Shown here: piece by piece, positions 49,401 through 59,169 of the stretch | Layout: the number at the start of each line of letters is the position of its first letter | Position numbering within the stretch: the first letter of the stretch is position 1 | NCBI GenBank assembly: GCA_947503625.1 | Contig: CANNEK010000001.1 | Location: 614,152 to 678,151, forward strand | Length of the DNA stretch: 64,000 nt | Origin: an uncultured Kordiimonas sp. | GTDB lineage: Bacteria; Pseudomonadota; Alphaproteobacteria; Sphingomonadales; Kordiimonadaceae | Reading direction: 5' to 3' | Position numbers and translations under genes: made by a program | Notes under the pieces: generated by a model | Database searches by the model: none | What the model saw: only the letters and a program-made list of their open reading frames with translations | What the model was told of the DNA's origin: nothing

Positions 49401-52400
49401 TGCGGTACCTGTCCAGCCCTGGATATAGCTGGCTTCCGGGCTGTCCAGAAGTGCGGCAAAGTCGATCGCATCCTGTTCAGATGTGCGGTAAAAGACAAAC
49501 TGCTCGCTGTCAGTGCCACCAGTCGCGCTACGGAAGTCGGTATTTTCCACTGTATGGGTAAATCCGGAGAGATTGAGCGTTCCAAAGTCCAGGGTGTCAG
49601 AAGAGTCTTGCGAAAACAAACCACCAGACTCGTTGAACGTGTTTGTGGTCGCTTCAATATTAATCCCGGAGGTCTGTTGATCGTAAGACCGGTTGGCCTG
49701 ATAGATCGCTACACTACCCCAAGCATTGCCCAGTGTCTCGACGCCGGTGAGTGTTACGTTCGCACTATCCGTGATTTGAATTCCGGCGCCTGCGGTTTCC
49801 AAACTATCGTCTGCCAGATCACGCCCGTCTGCGGTTACGTTGGTAACGGTCGCACCATTGACACCATTGAAGTCCAGCTCCGCACGCCCGGAACCTCGGA
49901 TCGTAACGTCGGAGATAGTGAAGTTAAGTAGACGGTCGTCGCTGGCGCCCGTATCCGGATCTACCTTAATGCCATAGGTTCCGCCGTTTGCATCAGCTGG
50001 GCCACGAAGGGTAAAGTCGCTTAGAGTAACGTCATCTGCATCCACATGTATGCCATAGCTACTGGCAGCCGACGTGTCGATGATGGTGCCTCCTTCGCTT
50101 TCACCCATCAGAGTAATACTTTTGCCAACGTCGAGGGTGGACGCAAACGTGTGGGTTCCATCGCCAAGAAGAACAGTACCGCCGTCAGCCGCAAGATCAA
50201 TGCCTGCCTCGACATCATTACCAACGGTGATGATGACATACCCATCACGTAATGATGCGAAGCCCGAGTAACCACCGCTGGCATCAACACCATGGCCGAT
50301 CAACGCCTCTGCAGCCACCAACTCGCCTGAAGTCAAGTCGCTGGCATCGATACCCCCAAAACTGTTGGCACTGAAATCAAACTCGGTGCCACTGCCGGTA
50401 TAAAGGCCAATATGCATAACATTGCCGGTAAAATCATTGCCTTCAATCGTTGCGGCAGGGCTGCTTGCGCCTGGCCCGATACCAAGGCCTTCAAATTCAT
50501 TATTGGTGAAGCTGTTGCCGGTAACAATGGTACCTTCGGGGCCATCAACGGACATTCCAACATAGTTGCCGTCAAAGTCGTTATTTTTCACCTCGGCGCC
50601 GCTAGCGCCAGGATTCAGGAAAACACCTGTTGCCCAACCAAGGAAGCTGTTGTTCTGGATAACCAGGCCCGTTTGATCACCGCCGGAAACTGTCACGATT
50701 CCGCGGTAGGTGTCGCCGTCCACCGTTCCGGATCGCTCAAAAGCAGTGTTCTCAATCGTGATGTCTGTTGCATTGCGGTCGATATAAATACCTGCGTTCG
50801 ACCCCTGGACGCTGGCCCCTTCCGAAACTGTAAGACCATCTATTATGGTCCCGTCCGAAGCCCCCGTCAGATGGATACTGCCCGTCAACACGCTCTCGCT
50901 GCCGCTACGCTCGCTTGCCGCTTCACCAGCTTGCGCACCCGCAACAGTTAAGTTGCTGATATCAATCTCTACATTTTCTGCATACGTGCCTGCGGCGATG
51001 TTCAGTGTCGCCCCCGAAACGGATACATCAACACCATTCTGGATCAATGCTCCGTCTGCGACATTCACGACACTGCCCTCGCCTGTCAGTGTCTGATTGC
51101 TGCCCAGAGAAATGCTCGCATTCAGGTTGATCGTCAGGCTGCCGTCACTGTTCTGGTCCACAAGTGACAGAGTTGTTGCGCTCGTCTGGCTCGCGCTATC
51201 GATATCCGCACTAACGGTAATGGAATTGTTCGCCATCAACTCCACGTCCGACGTTTCCAGATTGGTGACGATTGTGGAGGCCGAAACCTGGCTTTCTGTT
51301 CCATCAGCGGTTTCAACCACCTCCAAGTCGTCAGGGTCCAGCAACCACAAGCCATAGTCACCGTGCAGCGCACTGGTGTCTACACGAGCGGTTTCGCCGA
51401 TCATCAAAGTTGACCCCGACGTTTCGACGAAACCGCCGTCTCCTGCGGCGCGACCCCCAAGAGCGTCCGCCGAAGCTGCGAAAGAAAGGCTGTCGTCAGC
51501 AAAAACAATGATATCTCCGCCATCACCAGAGCGATTGGCATTTGCAGAAAGATGCGCGTCTTCACTGACGGCGATGACGCCACCAGTTACGTTAATGGCA
51601 CCGCCGTCGCCCGAGTTCGCGACTTGGTCAACGCTCAGATCACCTGCAATGTTGATGCTGCCTGTGGGACCACTCTGGATGAAAATACGGCCAGCCACTT
51701 CTGAGACAGAGTGCGCCTGGATAACGCCTGTCATGTTGACAACACTATCCACAACCCCGGCTGCATCCTGTGCCTGTATTGCTACGACACCTGCGCTGGC
51801 GTATATTTCGCCTGAGTTTTCAACGATGAACCCTTGTCGGGCTAAATCGTCACCAAGGGCAAACTGGATCAGCTGGTCGCCATAAAGATCAAGGGTAAAG
51901 CGGTCTCCCGCAGCAAGCGAAACCCGGCCAAAGTTCGCGTTAATGACCCCGCTATTTTCTACGTTGGGCGCAACAAGTGCAACAAGGCCATTATCCCGTG
52001 CAGTAATGCTTCCTTCGTTGATAACGTAAGCAGATGACGCCACAGACTGCTCAAAGTTGAAGCGGCCGGACATGAAATCAGCGTCCGCAATATCTGACGT
52101 TGTCGCAATAAGTCCGGCAACATCAACGCTGGCGCCGCGGCCAAACAATATACCGTTAGGGTTGATCAATAGCACACGCCCGTTTGCATTCAGTTGCCCA
52201 AGGATCTCCGAACTGGCATCTCCAATGACACGGTTCAAAGTCAGTGATGTAGCACCGGGTTGATAAAACGTGACGGTTTCCTGTTCTCCAACTGAGAAAT
52301 CCCGCCAATTGATGATCGCTTTTTCCGTGTCCTGAAAAATGTCTGTTGTCAATTCACTGGGGCGGCTGATGACCACATCACCTGCAACAACATTTCCGTC

Positions 52401-52586
52401 ATCGGGGCCAGCTCCCGCGGGTGCAAAGGGTACAACGCCAACAAGCGTTGCAAGAACCGCTTTTCCAACAAGGGACGTTGACGCCAACAGTTTGGAACGA
52501 AGGCTTGAAGATAAAGCGGCATCATGCGTTAAAAGCGGCAGATCGCCGGAAATCTTGGAGGGTGTCTTATACGTGTTATTGTTCAT
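46458..52586 (-). CDS. Two-partner secretion exoprotein (TpsA), filamentous haemagglutinin type
   Basis: This 2042-residue surface protein has a signal region ([20 protein letters not shown]), the haemagglutination/TPS domain ([52 protein letters not shown]), then a parallel beta-helix with many N-D-F/N-S-F repeats (about 550-1350). A Thr/Val-rich region of degenerate repeats (about 1580-1850) leads to a P(EP)40 tract (about 1860-1940). It ends in a basic KKKK cluster and a short acidic tail. It is secreted by the TpsB encoded just upstream (10-base gap). Likely role is adhesion or biofilm; the ligand is unknown. Confidence 0.9.
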   Translation of the reverse strand: MNNNTYKTPSKISGDLPLLTHDAALSSSLRSKLLASTSLVGKAVLATLVGVVPFAPAGAGPDDGNVVAGDVVISRPSELTTDIFQDTEKAIINWRDFSVGEQETVTFYQPGATSLTLNRVIGDASSEILGQLNANGRVLLINPNGILFGRGASVDVAGLIATTSDIADADFMSGRFNFEQSVASSAYVINEGSITARDNGLVALVAPNVENSGVINANFGRVSLAAGDRFTLDLYGDQLIQFALGDDLARQGFIVENSGEIYASAGVVAIQAQDAAGVVDSVVNMTGVIQAHSVSEVAGRIFIQSGPTGSINIAGDLSVDQVANSGDGGAINVTGGVIAVSEDAHLSANANRSGDGGDIIVFADDSLSFAASADALGGRAAGDGGFVETSGSTLMIGETARVDTSALHGDYGLWLLDPDDLEVVETADGTESQVSASTIVTNLETSDVELMANNSITVSADIDSASQTSATTLSLVDQNSDGSLTINLNASISLGSNQTLTGEGSVVNVADGALIQNGVDVSVSGATLNIAAGTYAENVEIDISNLTVAGAQAGEAASERSGSESVLTGSIHLTGASDGTIIDGLTVSEGASVQGSNAGIYIDRNATDITIENTAFERSGTVDGDTYRGIVTVSGGDQTGLVIQNNSFLGWATGVFLNPGASGAEVKNNDFDGNYVGMSVDGPEGTIVTGNSFTNNEFEGLGIGPGASSPAATIEGNDFTGNVMHIGLYTGSGTEFDFSANSFGGIDASDLTSGELVAAEALIGHGVDASGGYSGFASLRDGYVIITVGNDVEAGIDLAADGGTVLLGDGTHTFASTLDVGKSITLMGESEGGTIIDTSAASSYGIHVDADDVTLSDFTLRGPADANGGTYGIKVDPDTGASDDRLLNFTISDVTIRGSGRAELDFNGVNGATVTNVTADGRDLADDSLETAGAGIQITDSANVTLTGVETLGNAWGSVAIYQANRSYDQQTSGINIEATTNTFNESGGLFSQDSSDTLDFGTLNLSGFTHTVENTDFRSATGGTDSEQFVFYRTSEQDAIDFAALLDSPEASYIQGWTGTAADSEFTVGTATDGTALSIQAAVNAAQNGNTINILAGTYDGGVNIGGDNLTLAGHQGAVVSVDPGATGITISGDGISIDDLSFDIGNSRATGISIAGDNATLSNLVLTGTFSDNFAVVDWDATDNHSTAISVGSVSGYQINNSTITDVRSGILVGSGSTGEITNNLIDNTKGSILLRTDTATVSGNSIGENGSEWDIVIFDSVSEGAFATSPLAGDAAKNTYYSDLMAISTANGGMSVLDRRYGPDERSGGDGGTPDIANRTHAYVNNETSFTSADDFTIGNGLGNARQPLGSINDARGAVVTGGTIIVENGPGSTVYSDDLVLSGTHQFIFNGVTLSSVTANSGVSPSLGGSGVNVTDFTAVDGVTLIDNLVINATNAITLGSVSGSFGLDLSATSISLGGVYTPASFSASGSVLLLADTEINTSGAGGDIVFVGDIKGTTASEDDLTLNAGTGDVRHGNIGEEILRIGDMDVTANIYDGSAGTTYVVNMDLTTTGDIELGNNTLNAVGRVDIEGGAVKGRILADGDVTVDATSVEAAISGEDVTVTATESVGSDTETVQIVATGTASVTAGNDIKSSVEGADVSVEATGGSITAPIVATTGDADVSAGEDVSGSVTASAGTADVSAGEDVSGDVSAATTSVEATNGSVQADVTATTGDASVTAGSNVTGSVEGANVTVDAGETVEATVTATKTASVDATDVTNTSITAEDVTVTAEKDVTNIDIDATNDASVVADVVEGDITAETANVDAAETADIQVDVEELTISAEDGATVDGNVDDVIVDGGADIDVNGETVEAPEPEPEPEPEPEPEPEPEPEPEPEPEPEPEPEPEPEPEPEPEPEPEPEPEPEPEPEPEPEPEPEPEPEPEPEPEPEPEPEPAEEISAVVVAPDVATPAVVVADPVTTTPVGAAVSQEAVGDVFEGDFALGVVIDEIAPAAGPDGEGEEKAKKKKNPLSDFLRGMWDTLAGKDTNTQDGSASE
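46764..47006 (-). repeat. Hexanucleotide microsatellite coding P(EP)40
   Basis: A 243-base tract of six-base units (GA[AG]CC[TCG] in coding sense) encodes one Pro followed by 40 Glu-Pro pairs. Wobble positions vary from unit to unit, so the amino-acid pattern is under selection while the DNA is not perfectly uniform. Such Pro-rich rods span walls or extend domains; unit number may vary by slippage. Confidence 0.9.
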
Positions 52587-52596
52587 GATATGGCCC

Positions 52597-54372
52597 TTAA
52601 AATCTCAAACTGATGCCGGCAAACCCACGAACGGAATTACCCCAGCGCTCATTGAAATCGGCTGTTTTTTCAATCGGAACCGCCAATTCGGCGAAGGCGG
52701 AAATATTGTCATTCAACGTCAGGCGCATACCAGCGCCAACGGACCCGAGGTCAACAGATTGATAGGACGCGGAAACCTGGTTCCAGACAATGCCGTAATC
52801 GCCAAAAATGTAGAGTTGGTAACGCCTTAGCAACGGGCTGTTGGCCGTGTCGTCAAACCTGAGTTCAGCGCGGCCTGCAAAAGCGCGGTCGCCTGTAATT
52901 TCGGCTGGATCAAATGCGCGCCCGAACTGTATCCCTCCGATAGCAAATTCTTCAGAGGCCACCAAGCCATCGCTGGTGAACTGGCCAGCCACATCAAGTA
53001 AGAGGCTTACTTTGGGAGCAATCCGCTGAAGGCGTGTCGCCGAAGCTGCAACTTTCAGAAACTTTGTTTCCGCGTCGGCTCTGGACTGAAAAGGATTTCG
53101 TGTCCGGGTCGCATTAAAAATATCCAACCCTCTCGAAACCTCAACATCCAGCAAATTGATACCATCCAAACGGTCAACGAAATCAATGGCCGCACCGACG
53201 CGTGCAACACGCACGCGGTCTTCCGTGAAGGCTTCGCCAAGAATGTCAGTTTTCGTGTTTCGGATATCGAGCGCCGCGCGCACGAAAACACTTTTGGCAC
53301 GGGTCCGAACCAGCGGATGCTGTAACACCACCCGGCCGGAGATTGACTCTGCATCAATCTCAAGATCACTCAGTGAGCCGCCCGGTTTGGAGAAAGTCTG
53401 CCTACCAATGAAGTGAAGACTGGTTCCCTCAGAGTTCAGGATTTGCTGATGTGACAATTCCAGCAAGGTAAACTCTGACGTTTGAGCTGAGTTCACTATC
53501 CTTGCGCCGGTACTGGAAGCTCCACCGAACAACGAGTGAATATTGCCACCGATCTGTCCCTGAACCGGCCCGTTGAAACGGGAACCCCTGTTATTCAATG
53601 ATGAATAAAATCTCGCCCTGTCTTGTGAAACAACGATCGTAAGATCCGTCGCACCGGGCACTTCGGAAGCCTGCAAAACTGCACTGGCAACTACACCAGG
53701 GATGTCGTTGGCGAGCAATATGTATCGCTCCAGGTCCTTGGCGCGCAATGGTCGGGACTGCGTGATTTTCTCTCCAAGGCGTGCCAGTTTAGCGCCAGAG
53801 ACAATCATATCTCCTTCGACTGAAACCTTGTGGATGTATCCCTCAACGGCCAAAACCTCCACATGGCCATCGGTAATTTCCTGAGCAGGCACCGTAACCC
53901 GAGAGAGAATGTAACCCTTATTTCGATAATGCACTGACATACGCTCAGCGATATCAAACAGTTGCCCAACCGAGATTTCTGTTCCCAGGTACCGGGCGTA
54001 AAAAGGTCGGAAATCAGCATCGCTAAAAACACTGGAATCCCTGACGGTAAGACTTTGGAGCGTAAACCTTATATCGTCTTCGGGGGCAAGTTCCTGCTGA
54101 TCAGTCAAGCCCTCTCGAATGATGATACTGGAACTTGGAAGCCTGCGCTCGTCAAACTGCTCTTCAAGCTTCGATGGGTCTGGCAAAACTGGCGGCTGAT
54201 CTTGCGCACCGGAAACCCGTGCATCCAGTATTGCGGTCAAAATTAGCACCAGGAACAATAAAACACCGGTGAAAACACGCCGTCCCCATGATTTACGGCT
54301 CTCTACCTGACGAGTTTTGTAACCACCCGCAGGACCATACGTCCACACGACATCTGAATGATCGATTTTCAC
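52597..54372 (-). CDS. Two-partner secretion transporter (TpsB, ShlB/FhaC family)
   Basis: This 591-residue outer-membrane transporter has a membrane or signal helix ([16 protein letters not shown]), POTRA domains ([36 protein letters not shown]) and a 16-strand barrel ending GFAGISLRF with the terminal Phe. The [11 protein letters not shown] and [11 protein letters not shown] blocks correspond to the conserved barrel loop 6 region. It exports the TpsA encoded downstream. GTG 54372 with GGGG upstream is preferred to TTG 54384, although about 45 residues precede the signal helix either way. It diverges from response regulator 2. Confidence 0.9.
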   Translation of the reverse strand: MKIDHSDVVWTYGPAGGYKTRQVESRKSWGRRVFTGVLLFLVLILTAILDARVSGAQDQPPVLPDPSKLEEQFDERRLPSSSIIIREGLTDQQELAPEDDIRFTLQSLTVRDSSVFSDADFRPFYARYLGTEISVGQLFDIAERMSVHYRNKGYILSRVTVPAQEITDGHVEVLAVEGYIHKVSVEGDMIVSGAKLARLGEKITQSRPLRAKDLERYILLANDIPGVVASAVLQASEVPGATDLTIVVSQDRARFYSSLNNRGSRFNGPVQGQIGGNIHSLFGGASSTGARIVNSAQTSEFTLLELSHQQILNSEGTSLHFIGRQTFSKPGGSLSDLEIDAESISGRVVLQHPLVRTRAKSVFVRAALDIRNTKTDILGEAFTEDRVRVARVGAAIDFVDRLDGINLLDVEVSRGLDIFNATRTRNPFQSRADAETKFLKVAASATRLQRIAPKVSLLLDVAGQFTSDGLVASEEFAIGGIQFGRAFDPAEITGDRAFAGRAELRFDDTANSPLLRRYQLYIFGDYGIVWNQVSASYQSVDLGSVGAGMRLTLNDNISAFAELAVPIEKTADFNERWGNSVRGFAGISLRF

Positions 54373-54503
54373 CCCAAACCCCAATCGTCAATAAACAACA
54401 AACACACAAGAAAACAGACGCAAGTGCTCACTCGAACACTTGGCCGCATCTCCTGATTACGGTTTCTGGGATATCACGCTCAAACGTGGAAAATTTGCCA
54501 ACG

Positions 54504-54540
54504 TTGTTTAAATTTGTCGCAAATTGTATCAATTTTCGAC
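54504..54540. promoter_or_regulatory. 10-bp direct repeats, candidate OmpR-type binding site (copy 2)
   Basis: TTGTTTA, TTGTCGC and TTGTATC begin at 54504, 54514 and 54524, an exact 10-bp period, with a weaker fourth unit TTTCGAC. The site lies between the divergent tpsBA operon and response regulator 2, so it could control both. Confidence 0.6.
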
Positions 54541-54609
54541 GATCGTGTGCCTGTTTTTTCTAACAAAAAAAGTGGAAAAAGCGTGGTTTTGGTGCAGTAT
54601 AAAGATATC

Positions 54610-54626
54610 GCCGCTATCAAAGCGGC
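54610..54626 (+). other. Leader hairpin of response regulator 2
   Basis: A perfect 6-bp stem GCCGCT/AGCGGC with loop ATCAA lies about 25 bases before the GGGGG ribosome site. The position parallels the hairpin in the leader of response regulator 1. Confidence 0.45.
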
Positions 54627-54663
54627 GCTTTGTCAATGCTTGGAACGATCGTGGGGGTCTGAA

Positions 54664-55374
54664 GTGTCCAGCAATAAACGTATATTGATTGTTGATGATG
54701 AAGAAGCCATCCGAGAACCGGTCGGCTACTATCTGGAGTCACAGGGTTTCGAGGTAAGTTTGGCCAGCAATGCGTCAGAGGCATTGGCTGTCGTGAACAA
54801 TGGTGATTGTGACATGGCAGTACTTGACGTCATGCTTGGTGAAGACGATGGGTTCTCACTTTGTCGCGAAATTCGTAAGGTATCCGATGTCCCGGTTATT
54901 TTCCTGTCGGGCCGCACCGAAGAAACAGAGAGGATTATCGGGCTTGAACTGGGGGCCGACGACTATGTCATCAAGCCGTTCAACCCTAGAGAACTGTTGG
55001 CACGCATTCGTTCAGTGCTAAGACGCTTCAAGGCTGAGGAGTCTGTGCAACCGCCACAAGCTGCTGCTCAGCCAACCTTTGGCGGATGGACACTGGATGT
55101 CCCAAATCAGGAAGTTATTGCAAAAGATGGAACCAGACAGGCGCTCAGCACCGGCGAAGCAAGACTTCTTCAGGTATTCATCAATCATCCAAACGTGGTC
55201 CTGACACGTGATCAGTTGCTTGAAATGACGCAAGGACGGCAAGCCAATGCGTTTGATCGTAGTATCGATAATTATGTGAGCCGCATTCGTAAAAAAATCG
55301 AGGCAAACCCTGGCGAGCCCAAGCTATTGAAAACGCACTGGGGCGGTGGCTACGCACTGAGCTGCGACAGCTAA
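54664..55374 (+). CDS. OmpR-family response regulator 2
   Basis: This 236-residue regulator has a receiver (RILIVDDEE, Asp in VLDVMLGEDDG, FLSG, Lys in VIKPFN) and a winged helix (LSTGEARLLQVF, DRSIDNYVSRIRKK, ending KTHWGGGYALS). The GTG at 54664 has GGGGG six bases upstream; the open frame extends 50 codons further back but those residues are not conserved in type. Its gene converges on the hybrid kinase with a 15-base gap. It is close in sequence to response regulator 1, with near-identical TERIIGLE-GADDY and KPFNPREL blocks, so it is probably a paralogue. Confidence 0.93.
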   Translation: MSSNKRILIVDDEEAIREPVGYYLESQGFEVSLASNASEALAVVNNGDCDMAVLDVMLGEDDGFSLCREIRKVSDVPVIFLSGRTEETERIIGLELGADDYVIKPFNPRELLARIRSVLRRFKAEESVQPPQAAAQPTFGGWTLDVPNQEVIAKDGTRQALSTGEARLLQVFINHPNVVLTRDQLLEMTQGRQANAFDRSIDNYVSRIRKKIEANPGEPKLLKTHWGGGYALSCDS

Positions 55375-55389
55375 CCTGACTTCGGTAAA

Positions 55390-58347
55390 TCAAGTACTTG
55401 CTGTCGCATCGTTTAGCCCTTGCAACAGCTCGGCCACTTCATGGGGAACAAATGGCTTGCCCAGATGCGGCCTGTTGCAGGTCTCAAGGAACACTCTCGT
55501 CTGGTCGGAAAGGTCATTTCCGGTGATAAAGGCTACTTGCCCCACCATGGCCGGATACTGTTTTTGAATCGCTGCCAGCAACTGCTCGCCGTCCATCTCC
55601 GGCATTCGGACGTCGCTCAGAACACCATCGAAGCTATTATTACCGAGGGCTTCAAGCGCTTCTTGTCCAGAGCCGACAGCAAAAACATGATGACCCTGCA
55701 AAACCAAAATATCCTCCAGTGCATCTAAAACGTCGGGTTCGTCGTCCACAATCAGAATGCGCTGCGTGTTTCTCTCCTCTGGTGAGTCAGAAATACCTTT
55801 ATCCGTCGCCAGCAAGTGGCCAGTATGAGGAATTGACACACGAAAATATCCACCGGGTGTGTCCTTTTGTATCAATTCAATTGTGCCGCCATGCGATTTA
55901 ACAATTCCACGGACCAAGGCAAGCCCCATACCTGTCCCTTCACCCAGTTTTTTTGTGGTGAAAAACGGATCAAAAATGCTGTCCTGAATATTCTCGGGAA
56001 CGCCTCGCCCATTGTCTTTCACATGTAATTCTATCATCTCGCCTGTGATGTCGAGAGACATGTGAACATCAATTCTTTTGTCAGTACCCTGACCGGCAAG
56101 CGCTTGTTTTGCATTGATAATCAGGTTGAGAACGACCTGGGCAAACTGGTCCGGATCGCCCTGAACTGAAGGCAATTCAGCCGGCATGTCAACGTCCACC
56201 CTGATCCTGTCTTCCTGTAATCCATAGAGTGAAAGGCTCAGCGCCTGTTCAACGCACTTTACAGCATCGAATTCAACCCGCTCCCCCGGGCTTTTTCTTG
56301 CCATGTCCAGAAATGATCTGATAATTTTTGCGCAGCGATCAGCTGCATCGGTGATCTTCTCAATTCTTTCTTTTGCCGCTTTGTCTTCTGTCGTCAGAGC
56401 CAATACATGCGCGTTGGCGACAACAACCGTTAAAGGGTTGTTGAGTTCATGAGCAACGCCGGCGAGCAGCGTGCCAAGAGCATTCAGTTTCTCACTCTGG
56501 AACAATGCCTCTCTTTGAGTGGCAAGCTCGGACTGCAGTTCTTTCAAGTTGGATATATCAATGAAACTGATGACACGGGCGCCTGTACCGGCATACGAGA
56601 TGTCATGGGCCGAAAACAAAGCAGTGAAAGTATCCCCCGAAGCACGTTTCAATAGAGTTTCCCGCAATGGGTGCGAAGCCTGAGTGCCCTCCTCCATAGT
56701 ATCGTGGGTCGGCACAGCAAGCGTTCCCAGATAGGTCTCCGCTGGCTTTTCTGTTACATTTTTTTTCGTTAGCTCCAGCGCCTCAAGCGCTGCATTACTG
56801 GCAAATAAAATCTTATTATCGGAATTGCGGACCAGCATTACAGGGAACGGTTGCCCACCCAGGATCTGCCTCAACTGTGCTTCATTTTTTTCCAGATCAA
56901 TTTCCAACAGGCGTCGCTGGGTCACGTCATTGGCGATCGTCACAAAACCCTCGCCAGGAACAGGGCGAATGGCAACATCAATCCAACTATCATCGTCGAG
57001 CATAACCGTTGCACTCTGATGTTTGCCTTTTTCCACAACGTCCATCCACTCATGATGCCACTCGCTGCGCTGGACAAGGCTCGCGTTTTTCGCGGCCTTC
57101 AAGCGCCGCAGAAAAGTAGACACCAGTGTTGGCAAAGCCTGCCTGCTGATCCACTCCTGATCGTGCTGCAAAATATTTTCATAAGACTTGTTGCAAGCTA
57201 CCATTTGTCTGTCTTTGTCAAACAGGGCGAAGGCGATCGGCATGGAACTGATTGCAGATTCCAGTCGCGCACGGGTGCGATAAAGTTGTGTCACATCACG
57301 TGCAACCAGTATTTGTCCGCCAGCGCGCAAATAACCGCAGTCGACGATAAAACTCCGCTCATCACTGGTAACGACATTTAGTCGGGTTCCTGTTGTCAGC
57401 GCATGCCAGAGTTTTTGCATCACATCTTCACTTGTGCGTACAGGTTCTCGGTTTATTGAAGCAAACCTCTCCCTGTATAAATCGACAATTTCAAGGGATC
57501 GCATCCGTTGAAGTTCGCTTTTGTCTTTGTCTAAAAATCTGGCGAGTGCTTCGTTACATGTCAGAAAATTACCCTTGCCATCATCAATGGCAATCAAATC
57601 TGGAATGGCTTCAATGGCATCCTGCACTGTTCCCCAGCTTCTTTCGGCTTCTTCCTGACGCTTCCTCTTTTGATACTCAGCCAAAACCTCTGCGCGTGTC
57701 GAAATATCCGAAGCAATCAATGACAAGCCAAACATGCCAAGCAACGTCGTGAATACAGGGAGGGTCAAGAACTGGATTGTCACATACAGAAGCCAGATAT
57801 CTTCGACACGCTCCGGACCCTGGCTTAAGCCAATGGCACCGACCACCATCTGAGACACTGCAAACAGCGCATAACACATGATAACCGACCATTCGACAAC
57901 ACGCTTCTTTCTGGGTTCGGCATACAAAATCCACATGTTCCAGAAGCTGGCCGTCACAATAACGAAAGGGAGAAACGCGTCGTGCAGACCAACATGAGGC
58001 TGCACGTAAACAAGCCAAACACGTGCACCCCATGCCAGTAACAACAGCCCTGCGATAACTGTCACATTTATCTGTCGCTTGGCTCTTTGAAGGTAACCAG
58101 CCATCCCCAGTAGCGCTATTGCAGGACCAAACAGGCTTGTGACGATATTGTAAAACACGTTACTGAAAACCACGTCGTAGGCTTGGGCGAGGTTCAGTGT
58201 CCAGAGAGCTGTTGTAATCACGAACATGACTGACCAGGTCAGCGCATGTGGCATGCGCCCGAAGGTCCACCAAGCCATAAAGAATATCGCGCTGAATGCT
58301 GCACCGATAAATATCAGTGTGAGCATTACAAAAGGCACTTGTTCCAT
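55390..58347 (-). CDS. Hybrid sensor histidine kinase (membrane domain, three PAS, HisKA, HATPase, receiver)
   Basis: This 985-residue hybrid kinase begins with about seven predicted membrane helices (residues 1-212). Three PAS-like modules follow (about 240-355, 365-475, 490-600). His633 in VAHELNNPL is the phosphorylation site, with an HATPase domain (NLIINAKQ, DNGRGVPE, GTGMGLALV). A C-terminal receiver (from about 870) has RILIVDDEPD, Asp in SDVRMPEMDG and Lys in LGKPF. PAS3 is followed by VISFIDISNLKE, a typical PAS exit. The gene converges on response regulator 2, its likely partner. Upstream are three TGTATC repeats at 10-bp spacing. Confidence 0.93.
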   Translation of the reverse strand: MEQVPFVMLTLIFIGAAFSAIFFMAWWTFGRMPHALTWSVMFVITTALWTLNLAQAYDVVFSNVFYNIVTSLFGPAIALLGMAGYLQRAKRQINVTVIAGLLLLAWGARVWLVYVQPHVGLHDAFLPFVIVTASFWNMWILYAEPRKKRVVEWSVIMCYALFAVSQMVVGAIGLSQGPERVEDIWLLYVTIQFLTLPVFTTLLGMFGLSLIASDISTRAEVLAEYQKRKRQEEAERSWGTVQDAIEAIPDLIAIDDGKGNFLTCNEALARFLDKDKSELQRMRSLEIVDLYRERFASINREPVRTSEDVMQKLWHALTTGTRLNVVTSDERSFIVDCGYLRAGGQILVARDVTQLYRTRARLESAISSMPIAFALFDKDRQMVACNKSYENILQHDQEWISRQALPTLVSTFLRRLKAAKNASLVQRSEWHHEWMDVVEKGKHQSATVMLDDDSWIDVAIRPVPGEGFVTIANDVTQRRLLEIDLEKNEAQLRQILGGQPFPVMLVRNSDNKILFASNAALEALELTKKNVTEKPAETYLGTLAVPTHDTMEEGTQASHPLRETLLKRASGDTFTALFSAHDISYAGTGARVISFIDISNLKELQSELATQREALFQSEKLNALGTLLAGVAHELNNPLTVVVANAHVLALTTEDKAAKERIEKITDAADRCAKIIRSFLDMARKSPGERVEFDAVKCVEQALSLSLYGLQEDRIRVDVDMPAELPSVQGDPDQFAQVVLNLIINAKQALAGQGTDKRIDVHMSLDITGEMIELHVKDNGRGVPENIQDSIFDPFFTTKKLGEGTGMGLALVRGIVKSHGGTIELIQKDTPGGYFRVSIPHTGHLLATDKGISDSPEERNTQRILIVDDEPDVLDALEDILVLQGHHVFAVGSGQEALEALGNNSFDGVLSDVRMPEMDGEQLLAAIQKQYPAMVGQVAFITGNDLSDQTRVFLETCNRPHLGKPFVPHEVAELLQGLNDATAST

Positions 58348-58530
58348 GTCGTTAGCCTAACACCTGTTGACTTGACCACCCCGCAGCGTTCTCCAGCCGC
58401 AGGCTACGCAATCACATCTTTATTGGTTCGACCCCATTTTTTCGAAAAGCCAGTTCGTGCCAATCAACACTACCAACTACCAACAGACTAAATCAGCCTC
58501 TGCTTTGCCAACAAGGACCTGAGACAGTTC

Positions 58531-58560
58531 AATACAAACTGATACAAATTGATACATTCT
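58531..58560 (-). promoter_or_regulatory. 10-bp direct repeats, candidate OmpR-type binding site (copy 3)
   Basis: On the minus strand three units end in TGTATC, TGTATC and TGTATT at exactly 10-bp spacing, about 190 bases upstream of the hybrid kinase start. This is the cleanest copy of the motif shared with both response regulator promoters. Confidence 0.6.
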
Positions 58561-58636
58561 GTCGGAGGGCAGTAATAAAATAGTATGAATGTGTGACAAC
58601 TGGGCTGGCCCGGACCGCGACTATACACACACGGGA

Positions 58637-59167
58637 TCAATCGCCCGTAAACTCGGTGAGCGAAACAACCTGGCAGCCAAGAGAACGCACCAATTTACTG
58701 CCACCAAGGTCCGGCAAATCGACAACAAAGCACGCATCTTCAACGATAGCGCCTCCTGCCCGCACAAGAGAGATAGCGGCTTCCGCTGTACCTCCGGTTG
58801 CCACAAGGTCATCTACAAGCAATATTTTTTCTCCGGGTTGGACGCCGTCAACATGCAGCTCGAGAAAGTCTGTTCCATATTCTTTTCTGTATCCCTGAGT
58901 GCGCGTTTTATAGGGTAGTTTTTCTGCTTTCCGAACAGGCACAAAACCCGCATTCATCTGAAAAGCCAAAACGCCGCCCATGACGAAGCCTCGGGCTTCT
59001 ATACCCACGACCTTGTCAAACGTCCGACCTTTGTAATGCCCTACCAGCTCATCAATCATTCGCTGAAATGCCGACGCTTCCTGAAAGAGTGTCGTCATGT
59101 CCCGAAACATTATCCCCTTAAGAGGATAGTCAGGCACATTCCTGATGTGATCCTTTATCCATGACAT
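58637..59167 (-). CDS. apt: Adenine phosphoribosyltransferase
   Basis: This 176-residue purine salvage enzyme makes AMP from adenine and PRPP. The N-terminal RNVPDYPLKGIMFRDMT and VGIEARGFVMGG blocks and the PRPP loop LLVDDLVATGGTAEAA are intact. Its ribosome site GGAGG overlaps the stop of the oxidase gene directly upstream, so the two are translationally coupled. Length is as usual for the family. Confidence 0.97.
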   Translation of the reverse strand: MSWIKDHIRNVPDYPLKGIMFRDMTTLFQEASAFQRMIDELVGHYKGRTFDKVVGIEARGFVMGGVLAFQMNAGFVPVRKAEKLPYKTRTQGYRKEYGTDFLELHVDGVQPGEKILLVDDLVATGGTAEAAISLVRAGGAIVEDACFVVDLPDLGGSKLVRSLGCQVVSLTEFTGD

Positions 59168-59169
59168 GT

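Noticed and set aside
54514-54663. 50-codon N-terminal extension of response regulator 2
   Set aside because: It runs through the repeat and leader hairpin; the GTG at 54664 has a good ribosome site and starts the receiver domain.
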